64,000 nucleotides of DNA from UBA1351 sp963677625 (GCA_963677625.2 CAXXSW010000002.1:682001-746000); one strand, 5' to 3'. Shown: positions 8,188 through 16,555, numbered from the stretch's first letter. Made by a program: numbers and translations. The notes: a model not told the origin generated them from the sequence alone.

Positions 8188-10041
8188 ATGGAGAAGCATA
8201 CTAAGGGAATCTATAAGAAAAAGAATTTTTTCGCACCAATAAAAGCTTGGAAACATGCTATTAAAAAGCCCGTAACCATTCCTATGGATGATATTTTCAA
8301 GCATCCCAGGGTAGCTCCTGATAATGCAAGAGGATTTCATGTCAATGATTGGGACATGTGTATCGGTTGTGGAACTTGTGCAGAAGTATGTCCTACAGAA
8401 GCGATAAGGATGGTTAAAAGAGAAGATGTAGCCGATAAAGAGGGCTCTCATCCAGAAAGACCAACGATTGACTATGGTCGTTGCTGTTTCTGTGCTCTTT
8501 GCGTTGATATTTGCACTACTGGTTCTTTGAATATGACCAAAGAATATCTATACAATTCAGGCAATGCGGAAGACTACTACCTCATGCCGACAGAAAAATC
8601 AATTAATGAGGAAGCTACCGGATTTGGTTATCAAAAAACTGAAGATTCAGACCTTCTTGATCTAGAGCGTGTAGAAATGCCTATGGTAGGAGTTGAACGA
8701 AAGGATTCGTTTATTGAGATCTTAAAAGGTTATTCTTTGGAACAAGCTAAAATTGAAGCTAGTCGTTGTGTAGGGTGTGAGGTATGTACTAAAACGTGTC
8801 CCGCCAATATGCATATACCACAATATATTGAAGCGGTTTATCATAATGACATGGAAGAAGCACTTGAATTTCTTTATAAGACTAATCCACTTCCAGGTGT
8901 TTGTGGTTCTATTTGTACCCATAAATGTGAAACGGTTTGTTCCATCGGACAGAGAGGTGAACCTATTGCCATTCGTTGGCTTAAACGTTATATCGTCGAC
9001 AACTCACCTGCTGATGTGTATGAAAAGGTGATTATGGAACCTGTTAGTAAGCCAGGGGAAGGAAAGGTTGCTGTTATCGGTGGTGGTGCTGCCGGTATGT
9101 CCTGTTCATATTACTTAAGAACCTTAGGTTATGATGTGGACCTTTATGAAGCCAAAGATAAGGTCGGTGGTGTGGTTCGTTACGGAGCACCTATTTATAG
9201 ACTACCGGAAGAAAGACTGGATAAGGATGTCGATCTCCTTGCTAGTATTGGTGTGAAGTTCCATGTGAATACCTATGTTGGTGTGGACATTTCCATAGAG
9301 GAGATTAAGGAAACTCATGATGCTGTTTTCCTTTCAACAGGCTTCCCAAAATCCAGATCATTACCAATAGCAAATGTTGACCATAAGGATGTAGGTTATG
9401 CCATGGAACTCTTAGCTGCAACTAGAGACTTTCAGCGTGGAGTCGGGGAAATGCCTGAGATTACTGAGGATATTGTTGTAATCGGTGGTGGTAATGTTGC
9501 CTTTGACGTAGGTCGTACTCTACTTCGTCTCCAAGAGGACAAATATGGCAAGTCCAATGTTAATATGGTATCTTTGGAAACCAGAGACATTTTACCAGCG
9601 GATATTGAAGAGATTGAAGAGGGCCAAGAAGAAGGTCTCCATTATTACCTCGGTAACGGTCCTGTGGCTATTGAAGTGGATGATCCTGATTCAGATAAAC
9701 CAGTCATCATAGGTCTTAAGGTTAAGAAATGTGTTTCTGTATTTAATGAAGAAGGACGTTTTGCTCCTGTTTTTGACGAAGAGGATATAAAAATTATTCC
9801 TGGATCCCAGGTTTACATATGTATTGGCCAGATGAACGACCATCCATATTTCACTGATGAAATCATGGAAAAAATTGAGGTCAACCGTGGTAAGGTTAAG
9901 ACAGAAGAAAACGGTCATGTTGAAGGTATCGACTGGCTCTTTGCCGGTGGTGATATCGTACATGGACCTGACATTATCCATGGTGTAGCAGATGGACATA
10001 GGGCTGCAAAAGCTATTGATGAATATCTTCAGAAAAAGTAA
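8188..10041 (+). CDS. NuoI-type ferredoxin fused to NfnB/GltD-like flavoprotein
   Basis: A 617-residue fusion. Residues about 50-115 are a two-cluster ferredoxin of NuoI/MbxN type (CIGCGTCAEVCPTE and CCFCALCVDICTTG). Residues about 185-270 form the GltD/NfnB-type cysteine-rich domain (CVGCEVCTKTCPANMH, then PGVCGSICTHKCE and VCSIG). After that come an FAD fold (VAVIGGGAAGMSCSYYL), an NAD(P) fold (DIVVIGGGNVAFDVGRTLL) and the closing FAD motif FAGGDIVHGPDIIHGVADG. ATG follows GGAGG at 8178-8182. The protein likely passes electrons between NAD(P)H and the Fe-S chain of the membrane complex. Direction of flow and nucleotide preference are inference. Confidence 0.9.
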   Translation: MEKHTKGIYKKKNFFAPIKAWKHAIKKPVTIPMDDIFKHPRVAPDNARGFHVNDWDMCIGCGTCAEVCPTEAIRMVKREDVADKEGSHPERPTIDYGRCCFCALCVDICTTGSLNMTKEYLYNSGNAEDYYLMPTEKSINEEATGFGYQKTEDSDLLDLERVEMPMVGVERKDSFIEILKGYSLEQAKIEASRCVGCEVCTKTCPANMHIPQYIEAVYHNDMEEALEFLYKTNPLPGVCGSICTHKCETVCSIGQRGEPIAIRWLKRYIVDNSPADVYEKVIMEPVSKPGEGKVAVIGGGAAGMSCSYYLRTLGYDVDLYEAKDKVGGVVRYGAPIYRLPEERLDKDVDLLASIGVKFHVNTYVGVDISIEEIKETHDAVFLSTGFPKSRSLPIANVDHKDVGYAMELLAATRDFQRGVGEMPEITEDIVVIGGGNVAFDVGRTLLRLQEDKYGKSNVNMVSLETRDILPADIEEIEEGQEEGLHYYLGNGPVAIEVDDPDSDKPVIIGLKVKKCVSVFNEEGRFAPVFDEEDIKIIPGSQVYICIGQMNDHPYFTDEIMEKIEVNRGKVKTEENGHVEGIDWLFAGGDIVHGPDIIHGVADGHRAAKAIDEYLQKK

Positions 10042-10117
10042 GTGATTCCTTGCAGGAAGATTTTTAAAAAGAAAGATATATAAAAAAAGAAATATAAATG
10101 GTATAGAAAAAACTTAA

Positions 10118-10163
10118 AGGAGATCCTGCGTCAGCAAGTAAGACTTGCCGACGTAAGCCTCCT
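10118..10163 (+). other. Strong structured hairpin after the Mbx-like operon
   Basis: A GC-rich hairpin in an AT-rich spacer. GCGTC-A-GCAAGT (10028 shifted: 10128-10139) pairs with ACTTGC-C-GACGT (10143-10154) around an AAG loop, with one opposed A/C mismatch. An outer helix AGGAG (10118-10122) pairs with CTCCT (10159-10163). No U-run follows, so it is not a typical terminator, and I do not recognise an Rfam family. It could be a 3' stabilising structure or mRNA processing site for the operon. The rest of 10042-10260 holds no gene I can support. Confidence 0.45.
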
Positions 10164-10260
10164 AGGGTAAAAACTGTAAGAAGTCCATATATTTTACCTG
10201 CAAAAAGTTGGATTATTATTAAATAACCTGAAAATATTATATTATGAATGGAAAATTGTA

Positions 10261-10299
10261 AAAAGAACCTAAAATCATAAAAGATTTTAGGTTCTTTTT
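10261..10299. terminator. Rho-independent terminator of the Mbx-like operon
   Basis: A perfect 16-base-pair stem (arms 10261-10276 and 10283-10298, loop ATAAAA) followed by T residues. The A-run on the left makes it potentially bidirectional. It separates the respiratory operon from the betaine transporter operon. Confidence 0.88.
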
Positions 10300-10342
10300 G
10301 TTGTACATAGATAAGAATCGGCTTTTTATTTATGGAATGGAT

Positions 10343-10372
10343 TTGACAAGTGCCAACTTGTTATGGTAGCAT
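10343..10372 (+). promoter_or_regulatory. Promoter of the betaine transport operon
   Basis: TTGACA at 10343-10348 is followed after 18 bases by TAGCAT at 10367-10372. It lies directly upstream of the paired repressor-like sites and is the best sigma-A-type promoter before the substrate-binding protein gene. The -10 box is imperfect. Confidence 0.55.
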
Positions 10373-10374
10373 AA

Positions 10375-10416
10375 GGTGTCACCAGTGACAACTTACTACT
10401 AGATTAAAGTTGTCAC
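10375..10416. promoter_or_regulatory. Probable BusR-type operator
   Basis: GTGACAACTT (10385-10394) and AAGTTGTCAC (10407-10416) form a perfect inverted repeat whose arm centres are 22 bases apart, two DNA turns. A further TGTCAC at 10377-10382 forms a compact dyad TGTCAC-CA-GTGACA with the first arm. The sites lie just downstream of the promoter, where a repressor would block transcription. BusR repressors are known to use bipartite GTGACA-like motifs; assignment to the BusR-like gene at 13674 is inferred from this and from proximity. Confidence 0.65.
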
Positions 10417-10444
10417 AATAAATATAAATAAAATGGAGGATATA

Positions 10445-11425
10445 ATGAAAAAAACGATTAAGAGAATATTCAGTTTAGTAATAGTTGTAGGATTGATTGC
10501 AGCCTTGACTGCATGTGCAGGTGATGAGAAAAAAACAATCACTATAGGCGAGGGTGATTGGGACTCAAATGCATTTCAAGATCAAGTTGTTAAGCTAATC
10601 TTTGAAAATGGATATGATATAAATGTTGATATTGTTACTGCAGATACGGCGGTTATGATTTCAAGTTTAAAGACAGAAAAGTTAGACGTCTGTCTTGAGA
10701 TTTGGTCTGACAATGTATTGACTTATGATGAAGATATTGCTGCTGGAGACTATATTGAATTGTCTTTGAATTTTGATGACAATACCCAAGGTTTATATGT
10801 GCCAAGATATTTAGTGGAAGGTGATGATGCTTTAGCACCAGGCCTAAAATCTGTATCAGACCTTAAAGATTATGCAGACTTATTTAAAAATCCTGAAGAT
10901 CCAAGTAGAGGTATTATCTATGGTGGACCAGAAGGATGGTCAGCTACAGAACATCTTCATAAAAAAATGGATGAATATGGATTAAGCGATTTATATGACT
11001 TTAGAGCTATTGATTCAGGTTCAACCCTTGCAGCAACTCTTTCAGGTGCATACACAAAAGGTGAACCATGGGTTGGATATTATTGGGAACCAACATGGGT
11101 TTTAGGTCTTTATGATATGGTTCTTCTAGAAGATACCCCTTACAGTGAAGCAGATTTTGCAGAAGGTAAAGGTTCATTCGCAACTGTTGATGTTACAGTA
11201 GCCGCATCACAGTTATTTGTTGATGAGAATCCAGAATTGGTTGATTTCTTAAAAAATTACCATACCTCATCAGCTATTATTAATGAGGCATTAGCATATA
11301 TGCAGGAAAATGAAGAAGAAGCTGATGCAACGGCTAAATGGTTCATTCTTAATAAACAAGACATATGGACGAAGTGGGTTGATGATAAAGTGGCTGAAAA
11401 AGTACTAAAAGCAGTACAAGAATAG
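10445..11425 (+). CDS. Glycine betaine/choline ABC transporter substrate-binding lipoprotein
   Basis: A 326-residue OpuAC/ProX-type binding protein. The signal peptide ends in the lipobox LTAC with the lipidated cysteine at residue 24; the mature protein would be anchored outside the membrane. ATG 10445 is preferred over 10433 because GGAGG lies directly before it and it gives a proper signal sequence. The mature part begins with KTITIGEGDWDSNAFQ and has several tryptophans (for example GYYWEPTWVLG) suited to a quaternary ammonium pocket. It heads an operon with permease and ATPase genes. Confidence 0.88.
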   Translation: MKKTIKRIFSLVIVVGLIAALTACAGDEKKTITIGEGDWDSNAFQDQVVKLIFENGYDINVDIVTADTAVMISSLKTEKLDVCLEIWSDNVLTYDEDIAAGDYIELSLNFDDNTQGLYVPRYLVEGDDALAPGLKSVSDLKDYADLFKNPEDPSRGIIYGGPEGWSATEHLHKKMDEYGLSDLYDFRAIDSGSTLAATLSGAYTKGEPWVGYYWEPTWVLGLYDMVLLEDTPYSEADFAEGKGSFATVDVTVAASQLFVDENPELVDFLKNYHTSSAIINEALAYMQENEEEADATAKWFILNKQDIWTKWVDDKVAEKVLKAVQE

Positions 11426-11443
11426 TTTTACGAACAAGTGGAA

Positions 11444-11480
11444 CAGCCAGGTGGAGACACTTGGCTGATTTTGCTGTTTT
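11444..11480 (+). terminator. Attenuator-like hairpin between binding protein and permease genes
   Basis: CAGCCAGGTG (11444-11453) pairs with CACTTGGCTG (11458-11467) around a GAGA loop, followed by ATTTTGCTGTTTT. A leaky terminator here would give more binding protein than membrane components, a common arrangement in ABC operons. Confidence 0.6.
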
Positions 11481-11571
11481 CAAACTTTTCAGGTGAATTT
11501 TATTATAAATGAGAAAGTACGAAATGAGTATAAGGATGAATAAGGATACAAAATAAGATTGGAGTGATAAA

Positions 11572-12423
11572 ATGTTTGATTTTCCTGATTTTTTAAGTTT
11601 CGAAATTAGTGATCCTATTGATGCAGCTGTAAACTGGATGCTAAGAAACTGGGATGGCTTTTTTAAAGCTATCTCTGCCATTATTCTAGGTATGTTTAAT
11701 GGTGTTGAGGCTGTGCTTAATATTATTCCGTGGTGGTTGTTCATTATTGGATTATTTGTTGCAGGTTGGAGATTGTATAATGTGAGAACTGGTGTTATCT
11801 TGTCTTTGATGCTAACTGCAATTGGCATGTTCGGACTATGGGATTTAATGGTATATACATTGGTTATTGTTATAATCTCGGTAATTGTATCTATTTTAAT
11901 TGGTCTGCCAGCAGGTATATTTATGGCTAAGTCAGAACACGCTAAAAATATAATGATGCCTATATTAGACGCCATGCAAACTATGCCAAGTTTTGTTTAC
12001 CTGCTTCCGGCTGTTATGTTTTTTGGTTTTGGTCGTGTACCAGCTATTATTGCTACAACAACCTATGCTATAGCACCTCTAATACGATTAACTTATCTTG
12101 GTATATCAACAGTAAATAAAGAAGTTATTGAAGCTGGAAAATCTTTTGGGTCAACTTCAAAACAGATGTTGTTTAAGATTGAGTTTCCTCAGTCCCTGTC
12201 TTCTATTATGACAGGCGTTAACCAGACAACGATGATGGCTATGGCCATGGTTGTTATATCTTCAATGATTGGAGCTGAAGGTATTGGTGAGCAGGTGCTT
12301 ATATCTATTCGTCGACTACAGGTCGGTAAAGGTTTTCAAGCCGGACTTGCTATTGTTTTCTTAGCCATTATTCTGGACAGAGTATTGCAAGGTTCAGCAA
12401 AAAAACTGAGAGAAAGGACGTAA
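11572..12423 (+). CDS. Glycine betaine ABC transporter permease (OpuAB/ProW-like)
   Basis: A 283-residue inner-membrane permease of the BPD_transp_1 family. It has an amphipathic N-terminus and about six to seven helices. The EAA loop reads EAGKSFGSTSKQMLFKIEFP at about residues 186-205 and contacts the ATPase. PSFVYLLPAVMFFGFG is typical of ProW/OpuAB proteins. ATG follows TTGGAGTGATAAA. The ATPase gene starts 4 bases after its stop. Confidence 0.93.
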   Translation: MFDFPDFLSFEISDPIDAAVNWMLRNWDGFFKAISAIILGMFNGVEAVLNIIPWWLFIIGLFVAGWRLYNVRTGVILSLMLTAIGMFGLWDLMVYTLVIVIISVIVSILIGLPAGIFMAKSEHAKNIMMPILDAMQTMPSFVYLLPAVMFFGFGRVPAIIATTTYAIAPLIRLTYLGISTVNKEVIEAGKSFGSTSKQMLFKIEFPQSLSSIMTGVNQTTMMAMAMVVISSMIGAEGIGEQVLISIRRLQVGKGFQAGLAIVFLAIILDRVLQGSAKKLRERT

Positions 12424-12427
12424 TAAT

Positions 12428-13597
12428 ATGGCAGATTATAAAATTCAAATCAAAGATTTAACCCTAGTATTTGGTAAAAATAAAGAACGCGCATTGAAGA
12501 TGTTAGATGAAGGCGCAAGCATTCAGGAAATTAGAGAAAAGACCAGTCTAGCTGTTGGTGTTAATAATGTTAGTTTGGACATTGAAGAAGGTGAAATGTT
12601 TGTTATTGTAGGTCTATCAGGTAGTGGTAAATCCTCACTTATCAGATGCATGAACCTTTTGAATATTCCTACTAGAGGGGAATTATTGATTGATGGTGAA
12701 AATATAGTTGATTATGACAAGGAACAACTTCGTGAATTGAGACGACATAAAGTTGCTATGGTCTTCCAGCATTTTGGTTTGTTAAGTCATCGTACAGTGC
12801 TCAAAAATGTTGAATATGGTCTAGAAGTTCAAGGTGTGGAAGAAACGCAGAGAAAGAAAAAGTCCTTAGAAGCTATTGAGTTAGTCGGACTGGCTGGATG
12901 GGAAGATTATTTTCCAAGACAATTAAGTGGTGGTATGAAACAAAGGGTTGGACTCGCTAGAGCCTTAACCAATGAACCGGAAATTCTTTTAATGGATGAA
13001 CCATTTTCGGCTTTAGACCCATTAATCCGTAGAGATATGCAAAAAGAACTCTTGACAATTGAGGACTATATGGATAAAACCATTGTTTTTATTACCCATG
13101 ATATGAATGAAGCCTTTCGTTTAGGTGATCGAGTTGCCCTTTTAAAAGATGGTGAATTGGTCCAAATGGGAAAACCAAGAGAATTCTTCGAAAATCCTGC
13201 TAATGATTATGTTGAGGCCTTTATTGAAGATGTTGACAAGTCAAGAATCCTAAGGGTAAAAACCGTTATGAAGAAACCTGTAACGATTGCCAAGAAAGGT
13301 CAGAACAGGTTAGGCCTTATTGAAGAAATGGAAAAAGCTGAACTTGAACATTGTTATGTTACAGATGAAGAGAGCAATTTGATAGGATATGTTGAACTCG
13401 AAAAACTAAAAAATATCCAGATGGAAACTATTGATAAATGTATTGATCGAAACTATGAAGAAATCAACCGAAATGCTTTTTTAGCAGATGTATGGACCAA
13501 GCTTTCGGAAAGTGATATAGATGTTGCTGTTACAGATAAAAGAAACCGCTTAAGAGGCGTAATCAATCATGAGGATGTTGTCGAAGCCTTATCATAA
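12428..13597 (+). CDS. Glycine betaine ABC transporter ATPase with CBS pair (OpuAA/ProV-like)
   Basis: A 389-residue ABC ATPase: Walker A GLSGSGKSS near residue 64, signature LSGGMKQR, Walker B ILLMDEPF, switch histidine in FITHD. Residues about 275-389 form two CBS motifs, which in OpuA act as the osmotic (ionic strength or c-di-AMP) sensor. The N-terminal extension before Walker A is the ProV-type one. With its upstream neighbours it forms a complete osmoprotectant importer, and the BusR-like regulator lies just downstream. Confidence 0.94.
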   Translation: MADYKIQIKDLTLVFGKNKERALKMLDEGASIQEIREKTSLAVGVNNVSLDIEEGEMFVIVGLSGSGKSSLIRCMNLLNIPTRGELLIDGENIVDYDKEQLRELRRHKVAMVFQHFGLLSHRTVLKNVEYGLEVQGVEETQRKKKSLEAIELVGLAGWEDYFPRQLSGGMKQRVGLARALTNEPEILLMDEPFSALDPLIRRDMQKELLTIEDYMDKTIVFITHDMNEAFRLGDRVALLKDGELVQMGKPREFFENPANDYVEAFIEDVDKSRILRVKTVMKKPVTIAKKGQNRLGLIEEMEKAELEHCYVTDEESNLIGYVELEKLKNIQMETIDKCIDRNYEEINRNAFLADVWTKLSESDIDVAVTDKRNRLRGVINHEDVVEALS

Positions 13598-13602
13598 AGT
13601 GA

Positions 13603-13631
13603 TAGTCAAATTATATAAAATTTGATATAAT
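13603..13631 (+). promoter_or_regulatory. Promoter of the BusR-like regulator
   Basis: TAGTCA (13603-13608), 17 bases, then a perfect TATAAT (13626-13631). The gene starts at 13674 behind GAGGTGA. This suggests the regulator has its own promoter in addition to any read-through from the transporter operon. Confidence 0.55.
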
Positions 13632-13673
13632 CAGAGCAATTGTAATAGATAATGATACGTATGAGGTGATTTC

Positions 13674-14306
13674 ATGGCTAAAAAAAATGCAATACCCATC
13701 TACCTTCAGGTAGCTGTTGATGTTGCAGGCAGGGTTGTACGAGATGAACTTAAAGTAGGACAAAAAATAAGTGGACGTACGACTTTGGCGAGTGAATATA
13801 ATGTTTCTCCTGAAACAATAAGAAAGGCAATGAAATTGCTTTCAGATGTAAATATTGTTACAGTGAAGCACGGTAATGGGATACATGTTTCATCGGTAGA
13901 ACATGCTGAAGATTTTATGGAGCGATATCGAATAAAAACCAATGTTAATCAGCTCAAGGAAGAACTCCTTGACTTGATGCGTCAAAGAGATGCCATTGAA
14001 GAGAAAATGAACGATACGATGAATTCCATTATTGATTACACAAGCCGATTTAAAAACAGTGACCATATAACGGTCAATGAGTATTTTATAAACTATCCAG
14101 ATAGGGGTATCGAAAAAAAGATTTGTGACCTAGAACTTAAGAAGCATACTGGTGCCACTATTGTTGGAATAAACCGGGGTGGGTCTACTATTTTATCACC
14201 TGATGCCAAGGAAATAATTAAGGCTCAGGATAAAATTTTCTATGTAGGAATACCTGCTTCAAGTATTCGTCTAGGTGAATATTTAAGAGATATATATGGT
14301 GATTAA
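13674..14306 (+). CDS. BusR-like GntR/RCK_C transcriptional regulator
   Basis: A 210-residue regulator with three parts: a GntR-type winged helix (residues about 8-75, including RTTLASEYNVSPETIRKAMKLL), a predicted coiled coil (about 85-125) and a TrkA_C/RCK_C domain (about 135-205). This exact architecture is that of BusR, the c-di-AMP-activated repressor of betaine uptake known from Lactococcus and Streptococcus. Its position beside a betaine transporter and the paired GTGACA sites upstream support the same role. Ligand binding is inferred from the family. Confidence 0.85.
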   Translation: MAKKNAIPIYLQVAVDVAGRVVRDELKVGQKISGRTTLASEYNVSPETIRKAMKLLSDVNIVTVKHGNGIHVSSVEHAEDFMERYRIKTNVNQLKEELLDLMRQRDAIEEKMNDTMNSIIDYTSRFKNSDHITVNEYFINYPDRGIEKKICDLELKKHTGATIVGINRGGSTILSPDAKEIIKAQDKIFYVGIPASSIRLGEYLRDIYGD

Positions 14307-14330
14307 GTAAGATGGTTATTAAATAAAAAG

Positions 14331-14358
14331 CATTCTCATAATTGAGGATGTTTTTTTT
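14331..14358 (+). terminator. Terminator after the BusR-like gene
   Basis: CATTCTCA pairs with TGAGGATG (one G-T pair) around TAAT, followed by a run of eight T. It closes the betaine transport region. Confidence 0.8.
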
Positions 14359-14370
14359 ATTCTATAGGGG

Positions 14371-14420
14371 ATTTTTCTAGCGCAACAATCGCAAGCGAAC
14401 GTGATAAAGTCTCTTGTTCT
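14371..14420. repeat. Intergenic repeat copy R1
   Basis: Divergent copy of the small repeat family found also at 42361, 46921, 55459 and 58881. It shares TTTCTAGCGCAACAATCGC, AAGCGAACG and the CTCTTGTTCT end, but the central GAGGCGAAGCC hairpin is altered to GTGATAAAGTC. It lies in a 270-base spacer; the rest of that spacer to 14575 shows nothing else I can name. Confidence 0.6.
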
Positions 14421-14575
14421 ACTTTTATGAGTCTCACTTTCTATAAATATGGTCTCTTGTTTGCTTTAATCTTTGGAAGATGGAAGATTGACAAGGAATA
14501 AAAAAAGGAGTAAAATAAAATTAGTTCAAAATTAAGATATATAAAATTGTGATATATAGAAAAGGGAGTGATGTG

Positions 14576-15340
14576 ATGAAAATGCCAGCTATTTTTTTAG
14601 GACATGGAAGCCCTATGAATGCATTAGAGGACAATAAATATACCAGGGAATGGAAGAAGTTGGGAGAACAATATCAGCCAAAAGGAATTTTGATAATTTC
14701 TGGACATTGGTATACGGAAGGAAGTAGAATATGGGACCTTGACCAACCGGTGAAAATTGATGATATGTATGGTTTTCCCCAAGCTTTGTATAGCCTTAAG
14801 TACCCTGGTAGAACAAGTATAGAACTTGTTAATTTAGTGAAAGAGAAGCTAGGGTCTGTGGTTAAAATTGACAATAGCTGGGGACTGGATCATGGAGCAT
14901 GGTCTGTTTTAGTTCATATGTATCCGGAAGCAAATATTCCCCTCTTACAATTAAGTCTAGATCGAAATAAAAGTCCAAGACAACATTTTGACTTGGGACG
15001 AAAGTTGAAAGACCTAAGACAAGACGGGTATATGATTTTAGGAAGTGGAAATATCGTCCATAATCTAAGTCTCCTGGATTTTAATATGCATACAGGTTAT
15101 CCATGGGCCATTGAATTTGATGATTTTATCGAAAAAGCAATAGTAGAGAAAAACTTTGATAAGGTCCTTGATTATGCTTCTCTAGGTAGGAGTGCTTATC
15201 TAAGCCTTCCTACACCGGAACATTTTTATCCTCTACTTGTAATCCTTGGTGCAAGTGATCATGAAGATCAAGTAAGCGTGGTCAATAAAGGTTTCGATCT
15301 AGGATCGACTTCTATGACTGGTTTTGTTTTTAATAAGTAG
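14576..15340 (+). CDS. LigB-family (YgiD/DODA-type) dioxygenase
   Basis: A 254-residue protein of the class III extradiol dioxygenase family, of the YgiD/4,5-DOPA dioxygenase branch. Likely metal and catalytic histidines lie in FLGHGSPMNA (about 8-17), IISGHWYTEG (about 43-52) and GLDHGAWSVL (about 105-114). ATG 14576 follows GGGAGTGATGTG; the upstream in-frame ATG 14549 lacks a site. Such enzymes open catechol rings, but the substrate in an anaerobe is unclear and a non-oxygenase role is possible. It appears to be a single gene. Confidence 0.82.
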   Translation: MKMPAIFLGHGSPMNALEDNKYTREWKKLGEQYQPKGILIISGHWYTEGSRIWDLDQPVKIDDMYGFPQALYSLKYPGRTSIELVNLVKEKLGSVVKIDNSWGLDHGAWSVLVHMYPEANIPLLQLSLDRNKSPRQHFDLGRKLKDLRQDGYMILGSGNIVHNLSLLDFNMHTGYPWAIEFDDFIEKAIVEKNFDKVLDYASLGRSAYLSLPTPEHFYPLLVILGASDHEDQVSVVNKGFDLGSTSMTGFVFNK

Positions 15341-15447
15341 GGCTTGGTTTGATTAGTTAGTGTGAAGCTAAAGGCTGGACTTAATTGTAGACAGATGTTA
15401 TTTTTTCAGTTATGATGATTATGAAAAAGTTATAGAAGGAGCTTACA

Positions 15448-16440
15448 ATGAGCACAATTAAAGATATCGCTGCTAAGCTTGGAATTTCACATTCAACCGT
15501 ATCAAGAGCCTTGAATGATTCACCTCTTGTAAATGCGAATACCAAGAGGGTTGTTAAGGAGATGGCAGAGAAATTGGGATACGTCCCTAACGAAAGTGCC
15601 AGAAGTCTTAAGTTGAATAAATCCTCTAATGTTGGTGTTTTTCTTTCTTCAATTACCGTTGGTACCTCACCGGCTATTGTATTTGAAGTCATTAAGATGC
15701 TAAACTCTATTATGGGATCGGAATATAATGTGGTCTTAAAGTCAATAGATGCTTATCATGAAACCTTCCAACCTGTAAATCGTCAAAATTTTGAGGGTAT
15801 TATCGTTTTTAGTCAAAAAGAAGAGGACGACCTTTTTATCAAAAATGCCCTTGATAGTCATCTTCCCCTAGTTGTTGTTAATCGCCACATTGACGATATG
15901 GACGTTATAAGTCTTTATGCTGACGATGAATTAGGAGCTAAGCAGGCCTTGGATTATCTTTATGATTCAGGACATAGACAGATAAATATCATTGAGGGAT
16001 GTCTTGACTTCCATTCTAATGCCCAGCGTCTTAAGGGAGTATATAGGGCGCAAGAAGAAGGAAAAGTTGAAATTCTAGGAAGAGAAGTTGGGGACTATAC
16101 CTATGAAGGTGGTTATCAGGCTATGTTGCGTTTGATAGAGAGTGGTGAGTTAGGAACAGCTCTTTTTGCTTTCAATGATGATATGGCAGTAGGTGCTATG
16201 AAGGCTTGTAATGATAAGGGGATTGCTTTGCCTGATGATTATTCTATTGTTGGATTTGATGGTAATTATGTTCATCGCTTTATGACACCGGCCTTGGCTA
16301 CTATTCACAGACCTATCAAGGAGATTTGTCAGGAGGCTGCCAGTATTTTGATTGATGAGATGAAAGGGAACCACCTAGAACAAAAATCTGTAGAATATGA
16401 GAATGTGTTGGTAAAAAATGGGTCAGTGAAAGTTATCTGA
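15448..16440 (+). CDS. LacI-family regulator, probably of the hexuronate genes
   Basis: A 330-residue LacI/GalR repressor. Residues 3-24 are the helix-turn-helix (TIKDIAAKLGISHSTVSRAL), followed by the hinge KLGYVPNESARSLK and a periplasmic-binding-protein-like sensor domain ending near residue 328. ATG follows GAAGGAG. It lies immediately upstream of the uxaC promoter, which carries two LacI-type palindromes, so it very likely controls uxaC-uxuA-uxuB. The inducer is presumably a hexuronate or pathway intermediate; this is inference. Confidence 0.9.
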   Translation: MSTIKDIAAKLGISHSTVSRALNDSPLVNANTKRVVKEMAEKLGYVPNESARSLKLNKSSNVGVFLSSITVGTSPAIVFEVIKMLNSIMGSEYNVVLKSIDAYHETFQPVNRQNFEGIIVFSQKEEDDLFIKNALDSHLPLVVVNRHIDDMDVISLYADDELGAKQALDYLYDSGHRQINIIEGCLDFHSNAQRLKGVYRAQEEGKVEILGREVGDYTYEGGYQAMLRLIESGELGTALFAFNDDMAVGAMKACNDKGIALPDDYSIVGFDGNYVHRFMTPALATIHRPIKEICQEAASILIDEMKGNHLEQKSVEYENVLVKNGSVKVI

Positions 16441-16459
16441 GTTTTTTTTAGACAAAGTA

Positions 16460-16519
16460 TTGCACACGTTTGCAATAATGTGTATAATAGGATTATAGTG
16501 ATTTTGCAAACGTGTGCAA
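16460..16519 (+). promoter_or_regulatory. uxaC promoter with two LacI-type operators
   Basis: TTGCAC (16460-16465), 17 bases and TATAAT (16483-16488) make a good promoter. Operator 1, TTGCACACGTTTGCAA (16460-16475), covers the -35 box. Operator 2, TTGCAAACGTGTGCAA (16504-16519), lies downstream of the start site. The two are exact reverse complements and 44 bases apart centre to centre, about four helical turns, suitable for looping by a tetrameric or paired dimeric repressor. Confidence 0.85.
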
Positions 16520-16555
16520 AAAATAAAAACGGTTAATTGATGAAAGGTTTAATAG

